From Serripes groenlandicus (Eukaryota > Mollusca > Bivalvia > Cardiida > Cardiidae), in the NCBI GenBank assembly GCA_031761405.1, contig JASEVX010000007.1:26128859-26192858 (forward strand): a stretch of 64,000 nt of DNA, in the 5' to 3' direction. This document shows, piece after piece, positions 55,791 through 64,000 of the stretch. The first letter of the stretch is position 1; every line of letters begins with the position of its first letter. The translations under genes were made by a program, and so were the position numbers. The notes beneath the pieces are model-generated. The model did no database searches. It was not told the origin of the DNA and saw only the letters and a program-made list of their open reading frames with translations.

Positions 55791-56350
55791 TCTCAAACAA
55801 AAAATGGTTTCAATATAAATTTACATTTTGTTATTTTTGCACAAGCAAATTGTTATACTTTTATATATAATGAAGTTACTTTGTGTTATATTTTATACTT
55901 AAATTTCTAAATTATGTATACAACTTTATGGATTAAAACTTTACATTGTGTACGTTTACTTTGTATAATGTGCATACTGTTTAGCTTGTTGTGAAACGTA
56001 TTTAACTGATCCCTTGGCAATCAAGACAAATTGTCCATTTTGAAAAAAACAGAGGGCAGCACAAAACATTTACAAATTTTCATTTCCTGTAAGCTGGGCA
56101 TGACAATATACGAAGGTATTCAGCACAGCTGAATCCCCCGCATAAAAAATCGGTCACGGTCTTAATAGCTGTATCCTCCTGTATAGATCCGCAGATTATC
56201 TTCCCAACCAATATGTACGAACTTAAAAAATATTTTTGATGTGGGATTTCACAATGTTAATTCAATGGGATAAAGGCTCAACAATATTGTGTATATGTCT
56301 TAATTATATATCAATATTATAAACCAATATTTTCTCCGGTCCTCCTTTTC
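55791..56350. other. 3' flank of the GPCR gene, no other feature
   Basis: AT-rich. It should contain the receptor's 3' untranslated region (minus strand, from 56350 downward). I could not fix a polyadenylation site. Confidence 0.4.
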
Positions 56351-57358
56351 CTACACTGAGTTGCTAACATCCTGTAACGTTGATTGCGTCACGCTTTTCT
56401 CCTGGTCTGATTTAGCCACATTGCACAAATTGCACATTTTGCAGAGTTCAAGTCTGAATTTCGGCAAGAATGATATGTAGATAATGGGCTTTCCACTACC
56501 TAGTACCAACAGAGTGCACCTTAAGCCAAAGTTCAGATCCATCAGATTCTGATCAAGTAGTAGGTTAATCCGTAGATCAATGACGGTCAAAACGAAGAAA
56601 GGCGTCCAAATGATGACGTACAGGAGGCCAAGGAGGTTGAATGCCCAGGTCAGTTTCCGATTCATGCTGCTGGTTTGGGAAGATACGTAAGTATTGTTAA
56701 CCGATTGCATTTCGAGTTCGTGTTTCATTAGGAACCGTTGACTTCGAACGAGTGTTGTTATGATACAAACACCCGGGCACGCGTAACCGAAGACAAAAAC
56801 CACCAGAGTCCATGTTATATACCAGGTTGACGTCGGATCTATCGGCTTGCAGTTATAATTCCATATGATAGTTTTGTTTTCATCTATGGAAAATCGTTCA
56901 ATCTTTTTTTCATCGAAAAGGTTCCAACGTGATTGAGTGAGGACAACAGATGTCAGCCATATTAGACACAGGAAAATAATTCCGTGCTTTTTGTTCCATT
57001 GTTGAATAGTCGGGAAGGTCATCCGACGCATGCGATCGTAACTGAGGACAGTAAGACACATAATCTGTGATATATTCATCATCATCGTTGCCGTTTTGTA
57101 TATTTTACAAGATATGGACCCTGTATTCCACTTGTAGGGGGGTGTCCAAAGGTTGTAGATATAGAAATTGTTAGAGAAAATACAGACAATCATGTCGCAG
57201 GCAGTGATATTAAACAACATAATTATCGACAGAGAAGCCAAGCGCATCTTCTTGATAAATATTACCATTGATAAGATATTGAGTAAAACCATCAGTGTTG
57301 AATATGTTGGCGACAGTATGAAGAACACGAGATGAGAGACACTCCATGTTGCGGCCAT
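56351..57358 (-). CDS. Class A (rhodopsin-like) G-protein-coupled receptor, 335 residues
   Basis: Seven hydrophobic segments: about 8-34, 42-66, 84-106, 126-142, 178-202, 236-260 and 275-298. Family marks: N27 (helix 1), D55 (helix 2), C84 and C170 (the usual extracellular disulfide), D108-R109-M110 in place of DRY, P195 (helix 5), WTPF 251-254 (helix 6), K290-P291-I292-I293-Y294 in place of NPxxY, and a cysteine-rich C tail (CKMCNLC, 306-312) likely to be palmitoylated. N161 is a glycosylation site but lies in extracellular loop 2. I start at the ATG at 57358: two bases upstream is a good splice acceptor (TTTTCCTTTTCAG, CAG at 57363-57361), and the open frame above it is repeat DNA. The coding part is one exon. 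A peptide or amine ligand is possible; the subfamily is not clear. Confidence 0.88.
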   Translation of the reverse strand: MAATWSVSHLVFFILSPTYSTLMVLLNILSMVIFIKKMRLASLSIIMLFNITACDMIVCIFSNNFYIYNLWTPPYKWNTGSISCKIYKTATMMMNISQIMCLTVLSYDRMRRMTFPTIQQWNKKHGIIFLCLIWLTSVVLTQSRWNLFDEKKIERFSIDENKTIIWNYNCKPIDPTSTWYITWTLVVFVFGYACPGVCIITTLVRSQRFLMKHELEMQSVNNTYVSSQTSSMNRKLTWAFNLLGLLYVIIWTPFFVLTVIDLRINLLLDQNLMDLNFGLRCTLLVLGSGKPIIYISFLPKFRLELCKMCNLCNVAKSDQEKSVTQSTLQDVSNSV

Positions 57359-57496
57359 TTCTGAAAAGGAAAATATTTGAAGTAGTGTTATGATAAGGAA
57401 AACAGTTTGAGGAAAATTGGTAATACTATATCGTAGTGATTCGAGTACATTCACTGTTACAGATAATGCACAAATAGAACAGAAAAACGGAACAGA

Positions 57497-57712
57497 ACAT
57501 AATTTCATAAACGTATACATATAAATGCATCTTGTTACATACAAAACATATTTACATAATATGTAACATCATGTGATAAACAATAGATATTGACAATTTC
57601 AGAGAAGAAAGAACAGAAATTTAAAATTTCATGAATATAGTTTTACAATAACTCAGTTTATACTTAATTTTGGTTTGAAAAAATAGTTATTATTGAAAAA
57701 TTGAAAAAAAAT
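57497..57712 (-). repeat. Diverged copy of the tailed repeat at 27120
   Basis: ACGTATACATATAAATGCAT, TCTTGTTACATACAAAACAT and AACATCATGTGATAAACAAT match 27145-27220. The upstream part of the open frame at 57544 comes from this repeat, so those residues are not receptor sequence. Confidence 0.82.
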
Positions 57713-58557
57713 GTTAAATTGCACATATTTTAAATTATGTCTACATAAGTTCGTTTCTTTTATAGTGAGCAGTAAATATATTTATGTACATAGGCTAATT
57801 AACAAAGTTGTTTTATTTGACAAGTAATTCAATAAATTTGTACATATTTGTTTTTTTTTATAGTAGTAGCGTTTGATGTATTGTTTGCGTGTTTCTCGGA
57901 ATCACATAACTAACATAGACGGTCTTATATCTGTAAAATTAGCGTCGATTTGCAATTTCAGGAAATAAGCTAAACGACCAATAGTGGCTAAATTTAGTTT
58001 TTTTCCAGGATAAACAGTTAGTCCAGAGAGGACTAGTTTGAGTGACGAGTACTCTCAGGCTGTTCGTGAAAAACGCAACAAACTATATATAAGACCGTTC
58101 TTTTGATCAAGCAAGACAAGACGGCAAAACTGCCATCTTGTCTTATGATAAAGTCATAATATATGGAAAACCGTATACTGTTGAAACGATTTCGAAATAT
58201 AATAATACATAGGGTTAAAAACTGGAACAGTTATCTTGCTTACTTTTGAATGTACAAGGTATTTCTTCAAAAATTGATGATTTATACTTTTATTTATCAT
58301 AAATAAGTATGACATTCTCATATTCACAGAATCTTGAGTTTTCGAACTCCCCACCAAAAGATGTACATGGTTATGACTGCATTAACTGCCCGCGTCCCAA
58401 ATATAAAAGAAAAGCTAGGAGAAATAGCGGTGGTATATTGTTTACTTTAAAACGAATACAGTCACTATTTGTCTGTTGTTGAGATTGATTTCAAATGTTT
58501 AATTTGGTTTAAACTGTCGAAAGAAATATTAGAAACAGAGCATGATGTTTATTTTTT
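57713..58557. other. No gene; one strong hairpin
   Basis: AT-rich. A hairpin at 58113-58144 has 14-bp arms with one mismatch (AAGACAAGACGGCA / TGCCATCTTGTCTT) and a 4-base loop. The 67-codon minus-strand frame at 58154-58357 is unsupported. Confidence 0.5.
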
Positions 58558-59474
58558 AGCTCACCAGAGCACGAAGTGCTCAAGGTGAGTTATTGTCATC
58601 GCCTTTTGTCCGTCGTCTGTGTCCGTCGTCCGTCTACCGTCGTGCGTCAACATCTTCTCCTCAGTAACCAGTAGGTCATTTTGGATGAGACTTTACAGAA
58701 AGCATCCTCTCAATGACAAGAATTTCGTAAATTGATCGGGATCCATGCAGAATTCTGGATTCCATGGCAACGAAACGAAAAAAACTCTTCTTCTCCCAAA
58801 CTGGTTGGCAGATTTTTAAATTATTTTGTAGAAATGTTCATTGGATGACCCTCTATCAGATTCCTTCCAGCCATGTTGATTGGTCGAAAAACATGGCCGT
58901 CACAGGGAAGGGATATTTTGCCTTATATGGCTATAGTGAAAACCTACAAAATCTTCTCCTCCGAAAGTTTCTGGCCGATTTTCAAATAATTTTGTAGAAC
59001 TGTTCCTAGGGTGACCCTCTATCAGATTTCTTCAGGCCAAGTTGATTGGTCGAAAAACATGGCCGCCAGGTAGCGGGGCTATTTTGCCTTATATGGCTAT
59101 AGTGAAAACTTAAAAAATCTTCTTCTCCGAAAGTGTCAGGCCGATTTTCAAATAATTTTGCAGAAATGTTCCTTAAATGACCAACTATCAGATTCCTTCA
59201 AGCCATGTTGATTGGTCGAAAAACATGGCCGCCACAGGGAAGGGCTATTTTGCCTTATTTGGCTACAGTGAAAACCTAAAAAGTCTTCTCCTCCGAAAGT
59301 GTCTGGCTGATTTCCAAATGATTTTGTAGAAATGTTCCTAGGGTGACCCTCTATCAGATTCCTTCAAGCCATGTTGATTGGTCGAAAAATATGGCCGCCA
59401 GGGGGCGGGGCTTCTATGGCTTAAGTGAACAAAAATCAGGTGAGCGATCCAGGGCCATCATAGCCCTCTTGTTG
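58558..59474 (+). repeat. Dispersed bivalve-type element with 166-bp internal units
   Basis: Starts TTAGCTCACCAGAGCACGAA with the near-palindrome GAGCACGAAGTGCTC, then CCGTC runs. Units containing ATGGCCG at 58893, 59059, 59224 and 59391 are spaced 165-167 bp and share TATTTTGCCTTATATGGCTA and CCATGTTGATTGGTCG. It ends CAGGTGAGCGATCCAGGGCC, then CATAGCCCTCTTGTT. I recognise the start and end motifs as typical of a common bivalve repeat, from memory. The frame at 58764-58997 is not a gene. Confidence 0.8.
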
Positions 59475-59609
59475 TATTAGTTATGTTTCTCCAGAGGGTT
59501 CGGGTTTATATAACAATGTTAATTCTGATTTATTTCAATTTTACTTTTTTTGAATATTTATAAGTAAGAGAAAATGCAGACAATGGACACATAATGTTAC
59601 TGCACGCAC

Positions 59610-60452
59610 TCGTGACCAATCAGTGATTTAAATCTTGACCGTTTTGTTGATCTCCCGTGCATTAACTCGAGTAATAGTACTCTACCTGAGCGTAAAAATC
59701 ATGACGCTACCGTTAATTCGTTTGGCATTAAATTGTTGAATCTTTGTAGGGAGAATGATTGCTGTATTTTAAACGGCCGCTTAGATGATATCATTCTAAT
59801 TACAAGAATAGACCAGTCTCAAGTGCAGTTGATTATATAGTAGTAAACCATGTAAGTGTACCCTTAGTCAAAAGTATGTCAGTTTTAGACATGACCGAAT
59901 TCTCGGAATTGCCCCGTAACCCCTTAACGTTTTCTTTAAATTGTTTCAAACAATTTGTAACAGATAGTCAGAGCGTCTAATTTGAAAAGAAATCAAGGGG
60001 GATTCTTTTGACTTAAATCAGTTTCAGGAACCGCTGTCAAGCAATTCTTTACTTTGACAAATTATCCCAAGATTTGACTTCAAACAGTATTGGTATCAAT
60101 GACTATATATCATCATTGACGACTCTCGTGCATGCTATTTCTTTATTATCCTTCGAGAAAAATGTCACTTTTGGAGGCCCGAAAAGAACACATAAAAACT
60201 TTTAAATCTCCATGGTTTAATACCGATTGAAAAGTAGTAAATGGTTTGTTTTACAAAGCTAAAAAGTGTCATGCTACTCAGCGAACTGAGTCAAATAAGT
60301 TGTCATTCTTACAAGCTCGTTCTCGAAATATTAAACTTTCTAATCTAAGTAAGTATGCTCCCCAACAGTTTTGGTCATAAGTTAGACAGTTTAAATCAAA
60401 TTAAAAAGAGTCCTTGTAACGATGTTGGGTTGGAAGACTTTGTAAAGCATTT
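59610..60452 (+). mobile_element. LINE 5' portion: end of endonuclease and linker
   Basis: The plus strand has SDLNLDRFVDLPCINSS from about 59617, near the usual GDFN endonuclease box, then NSFGIKLLNLCRENDCCILNG (about 59715-59780), the conserved LINE endonuclease end, then sequence like FKSPWFNTD and LFYKAKKCHATQRTESNKL before RT. Stops and frameshifts are common. Similarity stops near 60452. Confidence 0.65.
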
Positions 60453-62180
60453 TTAGGATAGGGACTTTTCGCCCCTATCCCATTCCTAGCCTGCTTTCAA
60501 AAAGTCGAGTTACGGCTGCAACAAAGCTTCACAATTAAATTCCTCCGCGAAAATCGAGTTTTTATTGTTTATAACCAACTTTAACACTGATTTCATTGGT
60601 TCGACCGAATCACGAACAACAATCCGCTTGCATTAATTAATGAGTATAGTTCCAATGAGTGAAATACACTCTGACATATGATTGACCTCAATGTGAGTGT
60701 TGTTAGTTAATTTCAACATACACACGTCAACATGTAATCTAGTCCTAGATGTCAATTAAACTAGAAATGTCGTCTAAATAGGTTTTTGTCAATTAACCTT
60801 GTACGGGCCCTTTTCGTAGGTTCAATTAAACTGCAAATACATTACAAATACCATAACATGTTAACCCTTTCCTAAACACAGACGTGATTTGACGCATATA
60901 ACCAGTCTTCTATAATCAATACTTTATGTGTTGTCTCTGTCTGTAAAGCTTGGAGGCATTATCCGGAGTCCGGTCGGCTGTCTGCTTGAATGTGCATTCA
61001 TTTGTCCGTCCGTCATGAATTGCATTTATTGGTCAAAACGTTGTTTCTGTTTGGCAGATTCATTTTGAAGTGGTCACACTTATACCGTGTGATCAGGAGA
61101 ATGGAAAAATACTAGGTACATAAATCTGGTCTGCTTATTTTAGTGATCTCCATGTTTCCTTATTTAGGTTAGCCATTTTCTCAATTAATTTCCATTGTAT
61201 CCATTTAAAACTTGGTTTGTAGATAACTTAAAACCAACAGATGTGCAGTGCACCATTACCAAAACTTAAGCATGCTGTGTTTGGAGTGTGTATATTTTTT
61301 CTTTCCATTTTCTCACTTATTATATGACTTCCGCGTGCAACACATGCGTTCCGTGAAATGCTCTTGTTCGTTAATGAGTGCTTCTCCAAGCTTTGTACTT
61401 TGTCCGGAGCGACTAACTGTCTGTTCATCTATCCGTCCGTCTGTATGTTACGGTTTGCATTAATGGGTCAAAACTTTGTTTCTGTTTGGCAGATCCATTT
61501 CAAAGTCGTCACACTTATACATTGGGATGAGGAGACCGATGTAATATTTCGAACGAAAATCTGATCTGTTATTTTAGGTATGAACTCATTTTGTTCATAT
61601 ATTTCTTTGGTCATTGTCTCAATAGATGTTCAATGAATCAATATAATACTGTGTGTATAGGAAACTAATAAGCTACATATGTGCAGTGCACAAGAGACAT
61701 AACTCTAGCATGCTTTCGATTGTCTTTCATTTATGAGCATGATTCCAATATACATTGTGGATCTTTAGTGTTTTCTGAACTGGAAATATTTTAATTAAGC
61801 TTCGCTGCTCAGTTTTTTGTCAATCTTTTGTCCTTCGTGATTTAATTTGTTTATACAAGATAAGGGTCAAACTTTGATAAATGAGGTATTGGTTATTGGC
61901 AGGCAATCTGTGTTGTTTCAAAAATATTTGGTTTGGTTTGTTTAAACGTCGATGATTTATTGTTTCAACAATGCATATGAACTATGCCATATATTTTCAA
62001 CTTACATATGCCCCAATACCATCAGCGCTTTCAGCGCTTTGATTCTAATTGTTCTAGTTCATGCAATTTATACTTTTCCAATAAGGATATGCCTGATTAC
62101 ACTGTTCACGTGATGTACAATTAGGTATTGACCAGTAAGACAAACCCTTTACCACAGATGCAATTAAACATACTATTTAA
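60453..62180. repeat. 1.7-kb stretch inside the LINE, with about 440-bp degenerate repeats
   Basis: A unit with TCCGTCCGTC, TTGTTTCTGTTTGGCAGAT, GTCACACTTATAC and ATGTGCAGTGCAC occurs at about 60947-61280 and 61389-61720. A weaker third trace follows after 61800. A short TTAA MITE end (GTTAACCCTTTCC) is at 60860. The frames in this stretch are not genes. Confidence 0.65.
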
Positions 62181-62810
62181 TCTCTGAAGAGGAACAAAAG
62201 TGCAGACTTGAAAAGAAAAACCATCGTGGCAGATTTCTTTTTGGACTCGAAAGATTTCATAGCACCATATTTGACCGTTTTGTTTAATAACATTTAAGAA
62301 TCGGGTGTATACCCAGAATCTTTGTTAAACGGATATATTATTCCAATTTTTAAAAAAGTCGACCCATCTAACACATAGAATCATAGAGGTATCACTATTG
62401 TTAACATTATTTAAAAATTATTCTCACTGACAATATGCTTAATACATGGAGTGAAAGCGAACATATTCTGAACAATGTACAGTTTGGTTTTCGCGATGGT
62501 CGTTCTACATCGGATGCCATCCTTGTATTGCGCTCTCTTATACAAAGGGTTTTAAGTAAGAAACTAAAGTTATGGTGTGTTTTCATCGATTTTAAGAGAG
62601 CCTTTGACACTGTGCACAGAAATATATTGTGACATAAGCTCTTGAAAGCCGACATAAGCTGTAGAATGGTCAGCATGTTAAAATCCATAATTTCAAATGT
62701 TAAATCATCTGTTAAATTGAATATGAACATGAAACTTTCAGTTTGTTTGTGATGTTTCAATGGGACTCAAACAGGGTTATATAAAAAGCAAACACTTATA
62801 TTCTATACAT
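62181..62810 (+). mobile_element. LINE RT remnant, probably the same element as 59610-60452
   Basis: The plus strand has PYLTVLFNNI, SGVYPESLLNGYIIPIFKKV (about 62300-62360), then NNVQFGFRDGRSTSDAILVL and CVFIDFKRAFDTVHRNIL, the RT region with motif A (62435-62632), then a TGA. Further RT pieces are shifted. It is non-functional. Confidence 0.8.
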
Positions 62811-64000
62811 CAAGCTAAAAAAGCATATACAACATGAATATAAAATCCTTTAATTATTTTTACTTGATTTCGTTTCGTGAGTAAATTTTGTTTTGTAGGA
62901 GTGTGCTAAATATGTTATTATGAGGTTTAATAGTCAATATTAAATGGGTGTATGGACAAGAATGCAAATAATATAAGTTAAGTAAGGGAGACAATAATGT
63001 AACACAATACCGAAACTAGTAATAAACGGTTATCTTTAGCGAAAATATGTATAATGTAACATGATAAATATAATGATTATTATGTGTATGTAATAGAAAA
63101 CAGTCACATTGATACATGTGTTAGATACAATTTATATGTATTTTGTAGATGGCTCAAAAGTTGGTACAATTATACATGTATTTTGTTGAGACCATAGTAT
63201 TTTGTTGATGTCTAAGAAGTTGGCACATTTTATATTGTTTTGTTCATGTCATAAAAGCATACACATGGAAACATGATTTAAATATAAATAATGACATATT
63301 TTGTGGGAGAATATTCAGATTGATACTTGATTTATACATAAAAGCTTTGTATAAAAATTATTATGTTCTTGGTTGAAATCAAAATGTTCATTCATGTATA
63401 ATTTATAGATAATGGCTTATGATGTTTGGTTGTAGTCATAGAATGATTTTATTATGAATGTTAATATATAGATTCTGCTTTATGTCTTAAAAAACGGGCA
63501 CATTGATACATACTGGTACATGACCTAGATATAAGTGTTTAGATTTACTTTGTTTAACCTCGTAAAACCTGGTGCATTGATACATTACTACGATATAAAT
63601 ATGGTAAATATATTTGGTGGATGTCAATGAATACGCAGACTGATACATAATGTAGATATACATAATTATATATATATCTGTTTTAAATATACATTGTTTT
63701 ATGTCATGAGAGGTATTACATTGCTGCAGAATTTTCAATATACAGGTGTTTGACATGTCATAGAAGGTGTACAGCTATGAATATTTACATTGACTTTGGT
63801 TATATCATGGAATATGTAAATTGATACAGGCTATATATTTTATGGATGCCATAGAATATGCAGATTGATACATTATTTAGTGACTAAGTGACTTAATGCT
63901 CAGTTTGATATGTGCTTTAGATGTAATTAAGCATCATGTATACATTTTATTAATGTCATATAATATATAGATTGATACATCAGATTAGAATGTTTTACAT
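62811..64000. repeat. AT-rich degenerate tandem field
   Basis: Loose units combine GATTGATACAT, TTTAGATAT, TTTTGTTGATGTCATAGAA. ATTGATAC-type motifs occur at about 63111, 63320, 63503, 63574, 63640, 63822, 63866 and 63972. The spacing is irregular, mostly 45-210 bp. No gene. It runs off the window end. Confidence 0.6.

Overview
The window reads as animal nuclear DNA: it is AT-rich, has introns, and is packed with eukaryotic transposable elements (BEL/Pao LTR elements, several non-LTR retrotransposons, tRNA-derived SINEs and many short palindromic DNA elements). The mix of a class A GPCR, SINEs with a molluscan look and tandem 'gacctagtttttgac'-type repeats points to a bivalve mollusc. Dreissena is my guess, from memory of its dispersed repeats and not from anything diagnostic. 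There are no bacterial operons, CRISPR arrays, rRNA genes or intact tRNA genes.

Layout. Positions 1-797 hold a tandem array of about 104-bp units with an internal hairpin. From about 0.8 to 10.8 kb lies a mosaic of short elements: a TTAA-flanked palindromic MITE family, a second long palindromic MITE family, a roughly 1-kb element built of ATTTCATGAAAT palindromes, SINEs, a 45-bp minisatellite and one small exon encoding a signal peptide (3660-3726, minus strand). At 10.93-13.99 kb a degraded LINE on the minus strand sits between two AGT-repeat tracts and is itself interrupted by a 418-bp DNA transposon with a 3-bp target duplication. From 14.1 to 24.9 kb come degenerate tandem repeats, two unassigned short open frames, more MITEs and LINE remnants.

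The dominant structure is a 14.28-kb direct tandem duplication: 24931-39209 and 39210-53486/7. Each copy carries the same BEL/Pao retrotransposon (8.5 kb, minus strand, 5-bp target duplication TTATC, LTRs of 1160 and 825 bp), inserted into an older LINE. The Gag-protease frame is open over 887 codons, but pol is broken by the same stop codons and frameshifts in both copies, so the element was already dead when it was duplicated. The two outer edges run on smoothly inside LINE coding sequence. Only the middle junction is new.

The right part (53.5-64 kb) has the end of that LINE with a 25-C run, a 400-bp tandem duplication, the one clear host protein gene (a class A GPCR, 335 residues, minus strand, 56351-57358, with atypical DRM and KPIIY motifs), a bivalve-type dispersed element with 166-bp internal units, a LINE split by a 1.7-kb stretch, and an AT-rich degenerate repeat field running to the end.

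Apart from the GPCR and the signal-peptide exon I see no convincing host coding sequence. The rest is best explained as repeats and transposon debris. I found no coherent new biological system. The most interesting signals are the tandem duplication, the palindrome-built element, the LINE in AGT repeats, and the nested insertions that give a relative chronology.
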